From: a virus
Strand: one strand, 5' to 3'
IMG/VR virus record: IMGVR_UViG_3300027749_000134
Span: 1 to 55,651 of that record
Length of the DNA: 55,651 nt
Shown: in pieces, positions 13,524-23,700 of the stretch
Position numbering within the stretch: position 1 is the first letter of the stretch
How the letters are laid out: each line of letters begins with the position of its first letter
Made by a program: the position numbers and the translations under genes
The notes under the pieces: model-generated
The model's input: the letters and a program-made list of their open reading frames with translations, nothing else
Told to the model about the DNA's origin: nothing
Database searches by the model: none

Positions 13524-14498
13524 CTAAAAAAACATTGAGGCGCTACCAACAGCAGCAAAGTTTGGGGTAAACTTATATATTCTGTATCCGTTTTCTATAC
13601 TAGTTGTGTAATTGCCTGTGATAGTAAATGGATGATTATATATTGCTGGCCACCAGAATATAGCAACACCGTCAGCGCTCCAAGTACCTTCACCGCCATA
13701 ATATGTACCCCAACCTCCACCTGCACCGTTGCCCGTATTACTACCGTAGGTTGATACAGCACTACCTCCAACGCCTCCTGCAGCAAAAGTTCCTGAATAT
13801 GATGAACCGTCAGCTATATTAACATAAAGCCCAGGACCAGGGGTGTTACCCACTGCGGCCCCACCGGCTCCGCCGCCTGCGCCCTGGGAGCTGCTGGATC
13901 CACCTCCACCATACCCTCCATAACCGCCAAAAATAGAACCGGGTCCATTATAATTTCCACCAGCACCGATACCATTACCTGAACCTGAGTTATCACTGCC
14001 AGCACCCCCGCCACTACCGCCAGAACCGCCACCACCGTTGACTCCGCCATTACCACCTGCGTAAGCCACCTTAGATCCTATAGGTGCGTAAGTAGAAAAA
14101 GACAAAACGGTGGAGCCGGGAGACCAACCTCCGTAATATGCTCCCGATCCTGCGGCGCCACCACCTAATTTTTGTCCCTGTGAGCTTCCACCAAAACCCC
14201 CATTACCTATTTGAAGTCCTACTGTCGCACTAATATTTGTAAGCATGGTAAAAGTACCTAATTGTAGTCCACCGCCACCGCCTCCACCAGGAGTACCACC
14301 GTAAGATGTGCCAGCACCGCCGTAGCCGCCACCACCGACTAACAAATAATTCATAACTGGTATTATGTTGTTGGGCCAATTACCCGAATATTTTGCTTGA
14401 ACTTGGTCCTTTGGGGTCCAAACGGTTCCCGAAGAAGCAATGGATACACTAGGATATAACGCAGAACCTGTTATAAGTTTTCCAATAAATTTACTCAT
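13524..14498 (-). CDS. Glycine-rich tail adhesin (324 aa)
   Basis: An N-terminal domain of about 55 residues (VWTPKDQVQAKYSGNWPNN) precedes the Gly-rich domain entry MNYLLVGGGGYGG. Residues 55-260 are Gly/Ser/Tyr-rich with many GGxGG runs and short strands between (LQIGNGG, VAYAGGNGG). The C-terminal 45 residues (FTITGNYTTSIENGYRIYKFTPN) form a folded tip-like segment. Gly-rich domains of this kind form polyglycine-II-like sandwiches at the tips of phage fibres (T4-like gp38-type adhesins) and determine receptor specificity. Paralogue of the next gene, from which it is separated by 6 nt. Confidence 0.8.
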   Translation of the reverse strand: MSKFIGKLITGSALYPSVSIASSGTVWTPKDQVQAKYSGNWPNNIIPVMNYLLVGGGGYGGAGTSYGGTPGGGGGGGLQLGTFTMLTNISATVGLQIGNGGFGGSSQGQKLGGGAAGSGAYYGGWSPGSTVLSFSTYAPIGSKVAYAGGNGGVNGGGGSGGSGGGAGSDNSGSGNGIGAGGNYNGPGSIFGGYGGYGGGGSSSSQGAGGGAGGAAVGNTPGPGLYVNIADGSSYSGTFAAGGVGGSAVSTYGSNTGNGAGGGWGTYYGGEGTWSADGVAIFWWPAIYNHPFTITGNYTTSIENGYRIYKFTPNFAAVGSASMFF

Positions 14499-14504
14499 AA
14501 TATA

Positions 14505-15374
14505 TTAATAGAAGTTGATTGTTCCATTTCCAGTCCAAATATAGGTTGTATATCCTGTGCTATATGGTGCCCCTCTGTACAAATAAAGGTTGGTAGCCTT
14601 TGCGATTGGAATATAATCCGGAACACGTATTATAACAACACCATTGCCGCCGGCGGCACCAGGGTAATACCCACCACCAACAGCAGCATCGTTATTCCCG
14701 CCACCGCCACCGCCAGTGTTTGGTGCCCCAGACGCCGAGTAATCAATTTGCTGATATCCTCTACTGAACCCACCGCCGCCTACGCCGCCTCGACCCACGC
14801 TGGTGTTCCAGGTCACGTAGGGGCTACCACCGCCACCACCAAAGTAAACCTGACCTCCGGAGACTTCACCAACTCCTAATAATGTTGCAAGTGCAGTTGA
14901 AATTATGGTAGTAGTAAGACCAGTCCCTCCATTACCACCAGAATCACCAGAAGTCTGACTCCCTAAGTTGATGTGGTTTGAACCATCACCATGGGCGGCA
15001 TAGTCAACGTTGCCACCGTTAGCCTGTTGTACATATGAATTAACGGTAACACCTGAAATTATACTAGGACTGCCGTTACTTGGTCCTCCGCTACCGCCAA
15101 GTCCAGCTGTAATATTATACAATCCCGGATATAAGATGGTACTAGTTGACAAAATGTTTCCTCCATTTCCACCAGGACCGTAATGTAAACCGGGATATGC
15201 AGTTGTGCCGCCGCCACCACCACCTATTAAAAATAGATCCGCAGGAAATTTAGTTGGCCAATTACCTGATTTTTTTGCATTGAATTCATCAGTGATATTA
15301 AAAAATGCATTAGTTGCCGAAATAGCAGCTACAGGTTTATTTGCACTAACAATTCTTCTGTAATAATTCGACAT
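14505..15374 (-). CDS. Glycine-rich tail adhesin, paralogue (289 aa)
   Basis: Same plan as the 324-aa gene: N-terminal segment with EFNAKKSGNWPTKFPADLFLIGGGGGG, a Gly/Asn/Ser-rich body (residues 50-240, with GGNGGN, GLGGSGG, GVGEVSGG) and a short C-terminal strand-rich cap (NLYLYRGAPYSTGYTTYIWTGNG). The shared NAK/QAKYSGNWP motif just before the Gly-rich start argues for duplication. It is translated from an ATG just after the preceding gene. Probably a host-range tip protein, alternative or complementary to its paralogue. Confidence 0.8.
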   Translation of the reverse strand: MSNYYRRIVSANKPVAAISATNAFFNITDEFNAKKSGNWPTKFPADLFLIGGGGGGTTAYPGLHYGPGGNGGNILSTSTILYPGLYNITAGLGGSGGPSNGSPSIISGVTVNSYVQQANGGNVDYAAHGDGSNHINLGSQTSGDSGGNGGTGLTTTIISTALATLLGVGEVSGGQVYFGGGGGSPYVTWNTSVGRGGVGGGGFSRGYQQIDYSASGAPNTGGGGGGNNDAAVGGGYYPGAAGGNGVVIIRVPDYIPIAKATNLYLYRGAPYSTGYTTYIWTGNGTINFY

Positions 15375-15383
15375 AGATGTAGA

Positions 15384-15764
15384 TTATGTTGAAGCTGAAA
15401 TTAGTTCATATACTGCTATATATTCCAACGCTGACGCTACTGCGCTTTGCACATACAAACTTGAACCTTCTGATATATATAAAAAGTTTCCTTTATCTAC
15501 TAATTGCAAACTGGAATTAGCAGGTATATAAATGTTGTAGGCTAATCTATAACTTATACCTGTTCCGTCTGCTCTATCATTCATCCATACAGTGGTTCCT
15601 ACGGTATTATCTGTTACATTAGTAATAATCATTGAATTTACTTTATAGATTAGATTAGTATCTGGGAAATTATATAACATTACATTTGGTGTAATATTAG
15701 CCGGAATAAGTCCTCGCCAACCTGCAAGAATTGATGATACATTAACTATATTTGGGTTTGCCAT
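15384..15764 (-). CDS. Beta-rich phage structural protein (126 aa)
   Basis: The strand-turn-strand pattern YKVNSMIITNVTDNT.GTTVWMNDRADGTGISYRLAYNIYIPANSSLQLVDKGNFLYISEGSSLYV matches a widespread small phage virion beta-sandwich domain (tail or head fibre associated), which typically carries 'VNSIxVTNxD' early and an 'L.EGDSL.V' strand late. There are no enzyme motifs. GGAGGA lies a few nt before the ATG. It probably assembles with the fibre proteins on either side. Confidence 0.75.
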   Translation of the reverse strand: MANPNIVNVSSILAGWRGLIPANITPNVMLYNFPDTNLIYKVNSMIITNVTDNTVGTTVWMNDRADGTGISYRLAYNIYIPANSSLQLVDKGNFLYISEGSSLYVQSAVASALEYIAVYELISAST

Positions 15765-15770
15765 TTTAAA

Positions 15771-16052
15771 TTATCCTCCGAATATCATTGCCATGGCAAT
15801 GCCTTTACCTGTTGTGATGCCAGGATTACCTGCTGAACCTGTATATCCTTGATTACCTTGATAACCCTGACTACCAGTATATCCGCCTGCCTGTCCACGA
15901 CTACCTACAAAACCAACACTGCCGGTATATCCTCCAGCAGGGCCTGTACTGCCTACAAAACCAACGCTGCCTGTAAATCCTCCAGCAGGGCCACGACTAC
16001 CTGTAAAACCTACAAGATTTGATCCTAAAATTTGTTGTATACTTATTGTCAT
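15771..16052 (-). CDS. Collagen-like short fibre protein (93 aa)
   Basis: After a 14-residue head (MTISIQQILGSNLV), residues 15-80 are Gly-X-Y triplets of the type GFT-GSR-GPA, GYT-GSV-GFV, interrupted about every 15 residues by one extra Gly (GPAGGFTGS, GQAGGYTGS). The C-terminus is GKGIAMAMIFGG, a short hydrophobic tail often seen on small phage collagen-like proteins. It would form a thin trimeric stalk. The Tyr-Thr-Gly-Ser motif is shared with the 278-aa and the 1863+-aa proteins of this window. Confidence 0.75.
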   Translation of the reverse strand: MTISIQQILGSNLVGFTGSRGPAGGFTGSVGFVGSTGPAGGYTGSVGFVGSRGQAGGYTGSQGYQGNQGYTGSAGNPGITTGKGIAMAMIFGG

Positions 16053-16053
16053 T

Positions 16054-17532
16054 TTATCCCCAGAACTGATATGGTAATGGTGTTATACCATTAGTTATAG
16101 TTTCACCAAATTTCTCATAGATGTTTACAGGTTTTAAATTCAATGTTGATCCTACCTGATTAATTAATCCTCGAATAGTTGTAATATTTGTATTATTGAC
16201 TATTATAGGAACTGGTACAAATTTTTCAAATATGATATTCTTAGGTGAATCATTTTTGCTAAAAGCATCTCTACCCACCAATGTTGCCGACGTTATATTA
16301 TTTATTGTTGGGAATGGCGACCAATTTTCAGATACAATAATTTTAGGTATATTAATTAGTCCAAGAGCATTTTTACTTACTAATGTTGCTGACGTTATAT
16401 TATTTAATGTTGGTCCCGGAGCAAGTGTTTCAATATATACTACGCGATTATATCCAGGTGCAAATACATTATATGATATTGTAGCTGTACTTGCTGTGCT
16501 TATTGTTGTTAATATTGGCAGCGAACTAACATTACCTATACCTAACGCATTTCTAGTTGCACTAGCAGTATTAATTGTTAACGTTCCACCGGTTTGATTA
16601 TTTTTTCCTATTGATGTTTTAATAGATGAACCGATATCAACAACTATAATACTACCAAGTTGATTATTTTTTCCTATTGATGTTTTATATGACGAGCCAA
16701 TATCAATAGGTTCTATGGCCATACTACTAACATTTATCTGACCTAACGCATTTCTAGTTGCACTAGCAGTATTAATTGTTAACGTTCCACCAGCAAGTGT
16801 TTCAATATATACTACGCGATTATATCCAAGTGCAAATACATTATATGATATCGTAGCTGTACTTGCTGTGCTTATTGTTGTTAATATTGGCAGCGAACTA
16901 ATATTTGTTGGACCTAAAGCATTTCTAGTTGCACTAGCAGTATTAAGTGTTAACGTTCCACCGGTTTGATTATTTTTTCCTATTGATGTTTTATATGACG
17001 AGCCAATATCAATAGGTTCTATGGCCATACTACTAACATTTATCTGACCTAACGCATTTCTAGTTGCACTAGCAGTATTAATTGTTAACGTTCCACTGGT
17101 TTGATTATTTTTTCCTATTAATGTTTTTTCAGATGAAGAAGGGACAGTTAATGAAAAAACAGAAGACGACTGTGTAGTAATTACAAATTTAATTAATCCA
17201 GTACCAATTGTTAAGAAATTTGCAGCGCCAGTTCCTGTAGATAAAGCTATATTATAACTTCCATAGACAGTAAGTGTATTGACATTAAGCGTACCCTTAT
17301 CAATGGTTAATGCACCATCGGGGTAAATTACATTGAAATTTGCACAGGTAGCGGCGGTGTCTAATGTAACAGTCCAAACGCCTGTACCTACATTTGAATT
17401 TGTATCAAAATATACATCATCTAGATAAGTAGGAGCGCTAGCACCACCACTACCGCCGGAAGTAGCTGACCAATTTGTAGTAGCACTAAGATTCCATGTG
17501 CCATTACCGAGCACCCAATAACGATTGGCCAT
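16054..17532 (-). CDS. Repeat-bearing fibre or surface protein (492 aa)
   Basis: N-terminus (residues 1-100): RYWVLGNGTWN..TTNWSATSGGSGGASAPTYLDDVYFD, a recognisable start of many phage and bacterial surface proteins, followed by beta-helix-like strands. Residues 130-370 are imperfect repeats of TLTINTASATRNALG....SS and SSYKTSIGKNNQ segments, mirrored at DNA level by near-identical blocks (16421-16528/16793-16900 and 16660-16790/16966-17096). The C-terminus (KFGETITNGITPLPYQFWG) is unique. No enzyme motif. Probably an elongated beta-structured fibre; the repeats point to recent internal duplication. Preceded by AAGGATATT and a TATAAATC box-like sequence. Confidence 0.75.
   Translation of the reverse strand: MANRYWVLGNGTWNLSATTNWSATSGGSGGASAPTYLDDVYFDTNSNVGTGVWTVTLDTAATCANFNVIYPDGALTIDKGTLNVNTLTVYGSYNIALSTGTGAANFLTIGTGLIKFVITTQSSSVFSLTVPSSSEKTLIGKNNQTSGTLTINTASATRNALGQINVSSMAIEPIDIGSSYKTSIGKNNQTGGTLTLNTASATRNALGPTNISSLPILTTISTASTATISYNVFALGYNRVVYIETLAGGTLTINTASATRNALGQINVSSMAIEPIDIGSSYKTSIGKNNQLGSIIVVDIGSSIKTSIGKNNQTGGTLTINTASATRNALGIGNVSSLPILTTISTASTATISYNVFAPGYNRVVYIETLAPGPTLNNITSATLVSKNALGLINIPKIIVSENWSPFPTINNITSATLVGRDAFSKNDSPKNIIFEKFVPVPIIVNNTNITTIRGLINQVGSTLNLKPVNIYEKFGETITNGITPLPYQFWG
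16421..16528. repeat. Direct repeat A, copy 1 (108 bp)
   Basis: Matches 16793-16900 with 2 mismatches by eye. Inside the 492-aa gene, in frame. Confidence 0.85.
16660..16790. repeat. Direct repeat B, copy 1 (131 bp, identical)
   Basis: Identical base for base to 16966-17096 by eye; offset 306 bp, a multiple of three, so the reading frame is kept. Confidence 0.85.
16793..16900. repeat. Direct repeat A, copy 2 (108 bp)
   Basis: See 16421-16528; spacing between copies is 372 bp, a multiple of three. Confidence 0.85.
16966..17096. repeat. Direct repeat B, copy 2 (131 bp, identical)
   Basis: See 16660-16790. Perfect identity implies recent duplication or gene conversion. Confidence 0.85.
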
Positions 17533-17596
17533 TTAATATCCTTAACCTAATTGATTTATAATAGAATCTATGACAATCAAGGATATCACAGATAAA

Positions 17597-19822
17597 TTAT
17601 CCTTTTATTACTAATCTACCATTGGAAAAACCTTGGGCTGTATAAGCAACGTTATGTAAACCACCTACATAATAGATACGATTATCACTAGCAACCACGT
17701 TACAGAATGCTGTATATAGTCTTGCTCCATTACTATACATGCTTGTACCATAACCCATAGGCGAGTTAGCAATCTGGTTGGTACCAGAATTCATTACAAT
17801 TGGCAATCCTGCTGCTATTGGTCCTGGACCTGTTGCATATATAGGATGTGGATAGTTGAATTGAGCTCTTACAACATAACCGTTGGCGGCAAGTGCTGAA
17901 ATACCAGTCTTCTTAGGACTAATCCAGAATTGTCCTCTAACTGGAACAATATTAAGATCGCCACGATAATCATATATAACACCAGTGGATCCCATAGCAG
18001 CACTAGCTACTGGTAAACCAGCAGCAGCACCAGGTAAGAATGGAGTTATAGAAGTAGTTACAGTGCTCAATGTGGTTGTACTTACCTCATATATAAATCC
18101 AGGAACAGTAGATGACCCACCAACTGCAAGATAAACCCTATTAGCCGCATTATCAACATAGAAGCTAGTTGGAGCATCTGATGCCGCCGCTGTTGAACCA
18201 AGAGGGAATTTAGGATTGTATGTTCTAATTAATTCATTGCCTGTATCAGCAAAATATTTAGAAATGTACATATGATTAGCGGTTGCTGATATTACACCAC
18301 CTTGAGAAGCTATATACACGTTGCCAAGATAGTCAGGCACAGGAGTACCAAGACCAGATGCTACTGCGGTTGCACTACTAAGTGTATATGTACTCGATTG
18401 CAAGAAATTAGATCTTGCAAATGAATATACTTGCATCAAGTTGGTCGAAGATGTTCTATGTGTGGCATAGATATATTTCTGATCAATGGCCAAGAATGCT
18501 GTTCCTGTTGTAATAGCAGCACTTGCACTAAAGGTAGGAGCAAATGTCTCAGTATCAATGGCCACAACACCAGTGGTTGTGGAAGCATAAATTGTTCTTT
18601 GTCCATCATGCACAATATCCCATACTGATCTATCAGTGGCTAAGTTAGTATATCGTTGAGTAATACCGGAGTTTTGACCTTGACTTGCATCCCAGGTATA
18701 AACACCCTGGTTAGTGGCCATCCAAACGGTAGAACCTATAGCAATTACTTTTCCTACAATAACAGAACCGGCTTGTCCATAGACAGCAGTAGTACCGGTT
18801 GAGAAGTTAGTATATGAAGCATTGTTCCATGATTGTTCACTGCCGCCATTTAATGGTAATAATAAACATTCGGTGCTTGCACCACTAGCACTTGGCCAGC
18901 CGCCTGTACCGTCAAGGTTGACAAATGTAGTATCTAATGCACCGCCTAATGGTTTAGTAATGCCCACATTGTAGGCTCTACCCACTGGCATAACTTTAAG
19001 CATGGCATCTGCTGCTATTGGACTTACGATAGTTTTTAATGTATCCCAACCATAAGCCAATGAAGATGTGGAAAAGTATCCCGATCCGTAATATGAACCA
19101 AGATGTAATTTGTTTGGATCAAGTGAGGTAGGTTGTGTAATGCCCTGTGTATAAATTGGAGGGAACATTCCTCTATTGGTTGTAGGAGCATAAATTCTTG
19201 CCGCTGCTGCACCAACAGATCCGTCTGGTGCTCTTGGGAACGCCATCATGATTTGACTGTAAACAGTTTCATTAAATTGTCCGTATGGACTACCAAGCAT
19301 CAAACTATTTGTCCATGCCCAACATGGTACTGGACTACCTGTAGTAACGTCTTCGCCGGCTACACGTTCAAATTCAAATACACCAGTCCACATACCTGGT
19401 TCACTTCTAATAAATGTCCAAATTATGCAATGTCTAGCTGTAGCAGATACAAGGATAATACTATCTTTTAAATCATAGTTTTGTGTAAATGCTCCAGCAC
19501 CATGCCATGTTTCATTGGTTGGAAGGTGAGCAGAGTTATCCCAACTTTCACAAGATGACGTATTAATTGTCAGGGTCATTGCATTAATACGTAGAATAAT
19601 GTATTTGTAAGTAACAGCATCTGCATTAAGTACACGATACACATATGTACTTATAGGGGTAAATGTATAACCTGCTGAACCTGCAATTGTAGAATCATAC
19701 AGCGTCCATCCTCCTTTAACCATACCCTGGTTAATGGCGACGATGATGTTAGAAGAAGTAGTTTCATTAGAAACGTTAATTCTTAAACTATTTGTTGTAT
19801 ATGATGATGTTGTTACTGTCAT
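17597..19822 (-). CDS. Large virion/fibre protein with propeller-like C-terminal half (741 aa)
   Basis: Residues 1-330 form a beta-rich domain typical of large structural proteins of T4-like environmental phages (SNIIVAINQGMVKGGWTLYDS, LKDSIILVSATARHCIIWTF, FPRAPDGSVGAAAARIYAPTTNRG). Residues 360-620 contain repeating four-strand units (VWMATNQGVYTWDAS, TIYASTTTGVVAIDTET, YIYATHRTS.....VYSFAR, NVYIASQGGVISAT) suggesting a beta-propeller that could bind sugar. The C-terminal 110 residues are unique. No signal peptide or catalytic motif. It has its own TATAAATA box (19868-19875) and AGGAAA site. Confidence 0.75.
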   Translation of the reverse strand: MTVTTSSYTTNSLRINVSNETTSSNIIVAINQGMVKGGWTLYDSTIAGSAGYTFTPISTYVYRVLNADAVTYKYIILRINAMTLTINTSSCESWDNSAHLPTNETWHGAGAFTQNYDLKDSIILVSATARHCIIWTFIRSEPGMWTGVFEFERVAGEDVTTGSPVPCWAWTNSLMLGSPYGQFNETVYSQIMMAFPRAPDGSVGAAAARIYAPTTNRGMFPPIYTQGITQPTSLDPNKLHLGSYYGSGYFSTSSLAYGWDTLKTIVSPIAADAMLKVMPVGRAYNVGITKPLGGALDTTFVNLDGTGGWPSASGASTECLLLPLNGGSEQSWNNASYTNFSTGTTAVYGQAGSVIVGKVIAIGSTVWMATNQGVYTWDASQGQNSGITQRYTNLATDRSVWDIVHDGQRTIYASTTTGVVAIDTETFAPTFSASAAITTGTAFLAIDQKYIYATHRTSSTNLMQVYSFARSNFLQSSTYTLSSATAVASGLGTPVPDYLGNVYIASQGGVISATANHMYISKYFADTGNELIRTYNPKFPLGSTAAASDAPTSFYVDNAANRVYLAVGGSSTVPGFIYEVSTTTLSTVTTSITPFLPGAAAGLPVASAAMGSTGVIYDYRGDLNIVPVRGQFWISPKKTGISALAANGYVVRAQFNYPHPIYATGPGPIAAGLPIVMNSGTNQIANSPMGYGTSMYSNGARLYTAFCNVVASDNRIYYVGGLHNVAYTAQGFSNGRLVIKG

Positions 19823-19867
19823 GAGTTTTCCTATTATGTTAAAACAGACTAAGCTGTAAATTTAATG

Positions 19868-19875
19868 TATTTATA
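19868..19875 (-). promoter_or_regulatory. Canonical late promoter TATAAATA for the 741-aa gene
   Basis: An exact T4 late octamer on the minus strand, 45 nt before the ATG at 19822, in the gap after the 278-aa gene. Confidence 0.65.
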
Positions 19876-19896
19876 CCTAATAATCAGTTTTTAATA

Positions 19897-20733
19897 TTAA
19901 ATTGGCTGGTATAATACCTGTACATACAAGTCTTCGCCCGGTTGTGCGCCGGTTCCTACAGATAAAACGTTAACTGTTAGGTAATCTCCCGTGGATAATG
20001 AGTAAGTAGTTGTGTTTGTTGCTGTAGTTGTTGCTTGTGCTTGAATGGTTTGTGAAAATAACGAAGTTCCATTTTTTAATAAATTTAAAGAAATAGGCAA
20101 ATCCGCAGAAGTTCTAACCCTAGGAGTTACAGATGTTATAATAGAGTTAGTAGGCGAATACCACCTTGCTGTACCTGTATATGTTACTAACTTTCCAGGT
20201 TGTTGCAATGTAATATTATTACCCCCAAGACTACCTGTGTATCCTATATAACCACGGGGTCCAGTAGTTGATGTCACTTGCCACGTTGTTCCATTGAATA
20301 CAAATTCAAATGTGGAACCCTTGAGATCTAAACTTATATCTTCGGTTAAATTTTCAATGGTATTACCATTTCTTAATACTGTAATTGGATATCCGTTGCT
20401 AAAATCATTACCATCTGTGATCTGTATATATGATCCTGTATATGCACCGCCGGGCAATGAAATACTAAATGATCCAAACTTATTATCTGCAATAATTCTA
20501 TCACCATCTCTGGCTGTATAATTAGTGGATGTACTAAACCATGGATTTGTAGCAGATCCAGTTAGTCCTGGCTCACCTTGACTACCAGTATAACCAACAC
20601 TACCTGTATATCCTATAGTAGTACTAATAGCTTTCCAAAATCCACTAGGACCACCGGTCCATACCCATGTACGGTCTCCAAAGGTAAAAACGTATCCGGT
20701 TGCGGTTGTTACTGGGAAATTAATAGCTGTCAT
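19897..20733 (-). CDS. Short collagen-like tail fibre protein (278 aa)
   Basis: Residues 1-40 (MTAINFPVTTATGYVFTFGDRTWVWTGGPSGFWKA) form the small 'tWxWdG..W' domain common at phage fibre N-termini. Residues 41-60 are a collagen-like stalk ([16 protein letters not shown]). Residues 62-155 form a beta-sandwich with RDGDRIIADNKFGSFSISLPGG, which resembles a domain also repeated in the 1863+-aa fibre. A second short stalk follows (GPRGYIGYTGSLGG), then a C-terminal beta domain (residues 175-278). No clear Shine-Dalgarno: AATAAATA sits 5 nt before the ATG, so expression may rely on read-through from the giant gene, whose stop is 22 nt upstream. Confidence 0.8.
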   Translation of the reverse strand: MTAINFPVTTATGYVFTFGDRTWVWTGGPSGFWKAISTTIGYTGSVGYTGSQGEPGLTGSATNPWFSTSTNYTARDGDRIIADNKFGSFSISLPGGAYTGSYIQITDGNDFSNGYPITVLRNGNTIENLTEDISLDLKGSTFEFVFNGTTWQVTSTTGPRGYIGYTGSLGGNNITLQQPGKLVTYTGTARWYSPTNSIITSVTPRVRTSADLPISLNLLKNGTSLFSQTIQAQATTTATNTTTYSLSTGDYLTVNVLSVGTGAQPGEDLYVQVLYQPI

Positions 20734-20755
20734 GTTTATATTTATTAGTCTGAAA

Positions 20756-23700
20756 TTACCTGTTAGATAATTTTATTGGTGGTACAAATACCTGTGATGT
20801 ATAACGTGCTACACCTTTGGTTAAACGTACATCTTCCATGTATCCTTGGAAATAGTTAGGAGTGGCAGTACTTGTATTTAGATTACCAACAGCCACTGAT
20901 GGGAATGTATAATTATACGTATCTGTTTGTGTACTAACAACAAAAATACCATTGATAAACACACTAGTAACTGCATTCTGTCTTGCCACTGCAATATGTG
21001 TCCAAGTAGATGTGCTAATACTTAAACTTGTACTTGCAGTAGAAGTAGCCACTGTAGCATTAAAATATGAAAGTCTATCAGAATTGTATCTTAAACTTCC
21101 GCCGGCGCCAGCGCCACCGTGATCTAACAAATATGTCAAACTAGTATTCCATGTTGAACTTGTTGGATATATCCACATTTCCCAGGTAAAATCATTTGAT
21201 CCATATACGAACGATGTACTACTTGTAGCAATTAAAACATCAGAACTTCCATTGAAACTTAGACTATACTGATTATATTTCGTTGTTAGATTAGAAATAG
21301 TATATGTAGTTGTATTATTTGTTCTAATTGTAGTATTACCTGAATAATCAACTGCCTTGCTGTCGGTGAAGTTTAACAACAAGTTAGTAGGATTACCAGA
21401 ATACAATGCTAATGGTATCTGTGATGGATTAAAGGTACTATTGTATAGTGCAGTTCCTTTGATAATTCTAAAGTTAGACATATAACCATACAAGTATTCA
21501 TTGTATGTTGGAGCCGTTGTATACTGTACTGCTCCTATAGTCAATGGCGAGACAGTATCTACTACGGTAGCCACTGTGGAATATACACATACTCCATTGA
21601 GATATATATTGACAGCAGTACCATCATAAACATAGGCAATATGATTCCATACATTAGGCGGTACAATTGTAGTAGATATATATTGTGTACCATTATAAAA
21701 TGCTATATAACCAGTAGTTATAGCAAGATATCCTTCGTAGGAAGTATCAGCTGCACCGCTGGTATTTCTCTTAGCAAATAAAGCATTATAATTAGTATAA
21801 TTTCCAGGATGATTTAACCATAACTCAATGGTCCATGGTCCACCAGCAATATTCAATGAAGTTGTGTTAGGGAATATCATAACACTCTTGCCATTAAAAT
21901 ATCCACTTAGATTATTTGTAGAGAATGGTGAATATACCGTTGTCTTAGGTGCACCACCGGCTACTAAAGTGCTAGAATATTTTGAGTTATCCTTAACATA
22001 TTCATCCTGCAATGTTAACAATGATGTTTTGATAGCAGTTGTTGCTGGGAACGTTACCGTATTTGTTAATGTACCTACGTTCGATGTAGGAACACCAATA
22101 AATGATCCAAGGTAAAGTGCAGCATCTTTTACAACTCTAAGATTACTCATGTATCCGTTGAAGTTTTCAGAAGTATTTAAAACTCCACCTATAAAGAAGT
22201 TTTCATTGCTATCTGATATAATTGCTGATGTTAGATTACTAACAGATGATGTAGTGATAGCACTAAATGCATTAACTGTATCAGTTATAATGGTTCCTGT
22301 GCGTGTGTCATTATAAGTATCTTTAATGTAGTAAACATAAATCTTATAATTTGTACCTGCAAGCAATGCAATTGTTTCAGATTCTTGAGCAACATTGTTT
22401 ACATCGTCTATGGATATAGTTAAATTATTTCCAATTTTAATAGCATGAAGTCTAAAATTATTAGATGCAATAGCAGGATTAATAGCGTAATAAATTAAAC
22501 GTCTAGCTATAGGTAAATTATATGTTGCATACCACGCCCATTCAGCTGCCTGTGTGTATACCATGGTACTAAGATTAATATATCCCATGCCCAAATAACC
22601 AGTAGCTAATCCAATTCCATTAAATCCAATACTAAATTCAAAATCACTGGCATTAGTTGCACCAAATATATATGTAGATGATGTAATAGTAGTTGGATTA
22701 TTGGTCAATACTAATTGTGTAACTGGTGATCCAACAACCTGTGTTGTGGTCAATGTAGTAAACGAAGAAGTTGTAAAAATACGATTTCCATTTACATACA
22801 TACTTAATTGATGATAATCACGAAGAGTATTATATGTATAAGCAACATGATTCCATGTACCAGTGGTCAATGCAGTGGTAGAAACTTGAAAATTTTGATT
22901 AGATCCATCATAGGTAGTAAATGCTAGATAACCATTACTTGCATTTAGATATCCCTGATACGAAGTTGATGTATTTGAAGGAAGGATTGTTCCAAATGGT
23001 GATAGTACCGAAATAGTAGGAGAATTGACTAATGTTATTGATGCAGTATTATAACTATGATCAACTACCGTTGTTTCTGTCCCTATAAAGTTTGCAGTCA
23101 ATAATACCGTTGATGATGTTTCGTATACATATCCAGTGTAGATATATGTAGCATTAGTTGCCACTGATACAGGAGTAGTTGCAGTATTAGCTATACTTAG
23201 ATTATTTGTACTATTATCTACAATAATATTAGATTGTGCAGTTAATAACTGTACATAACTTGCTGTAGTAATTGCAGCAGTACCTGTACTACTAATTTGT
23301 AAATTTTCAAAAGGTGCAGTCTGTGGTGTAAATGATGATTGATACAATGCTTGTCCACTAACTATACGAAGATTAGATACATATCCTTTTAGATAGGTAG
23401 AAGTGGTACCATTATTATAATAATTATAATATCCAATATAACCAATATTGTTAGGATTTGAAAAATTCCAATCATTTGCGCCTGCTGTAAATGCAACTAA
23501 AATACCATTTTTAAACAATGAAAGTTCGTTGCCATTTCTAACCATGGCAATGTGTGTCCAAGTAATTAGAGGAACTCCTGCACCTGCGCCAACTATTAAA
23601 TTAGTAGTCCATGTGCCAGCAGCATCACTATTAACGCTCAGTGAATTAATATCTTGTCCAAGATTTAAATACCATCCTGTGGCATTATAACCATAAAACC

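Noticed and set aside
17579-17604. AAGGATA/TATCCTT inverted repeat as a terminator of the 741-aa gene
   Set aside because: A 7-bp AT-rich stem with a 12-nt loop and no T-run after it on the minus strand; it also overlaps the stop codon. Too weak to list.
20739-20746. AATAAATA as a promoter for the 278-aa fibre gene
   Set aside because: It ends only 5 nt before the ATG, so transcription would start at or past the start codon; read-through from the upstream giant gene is more likely.
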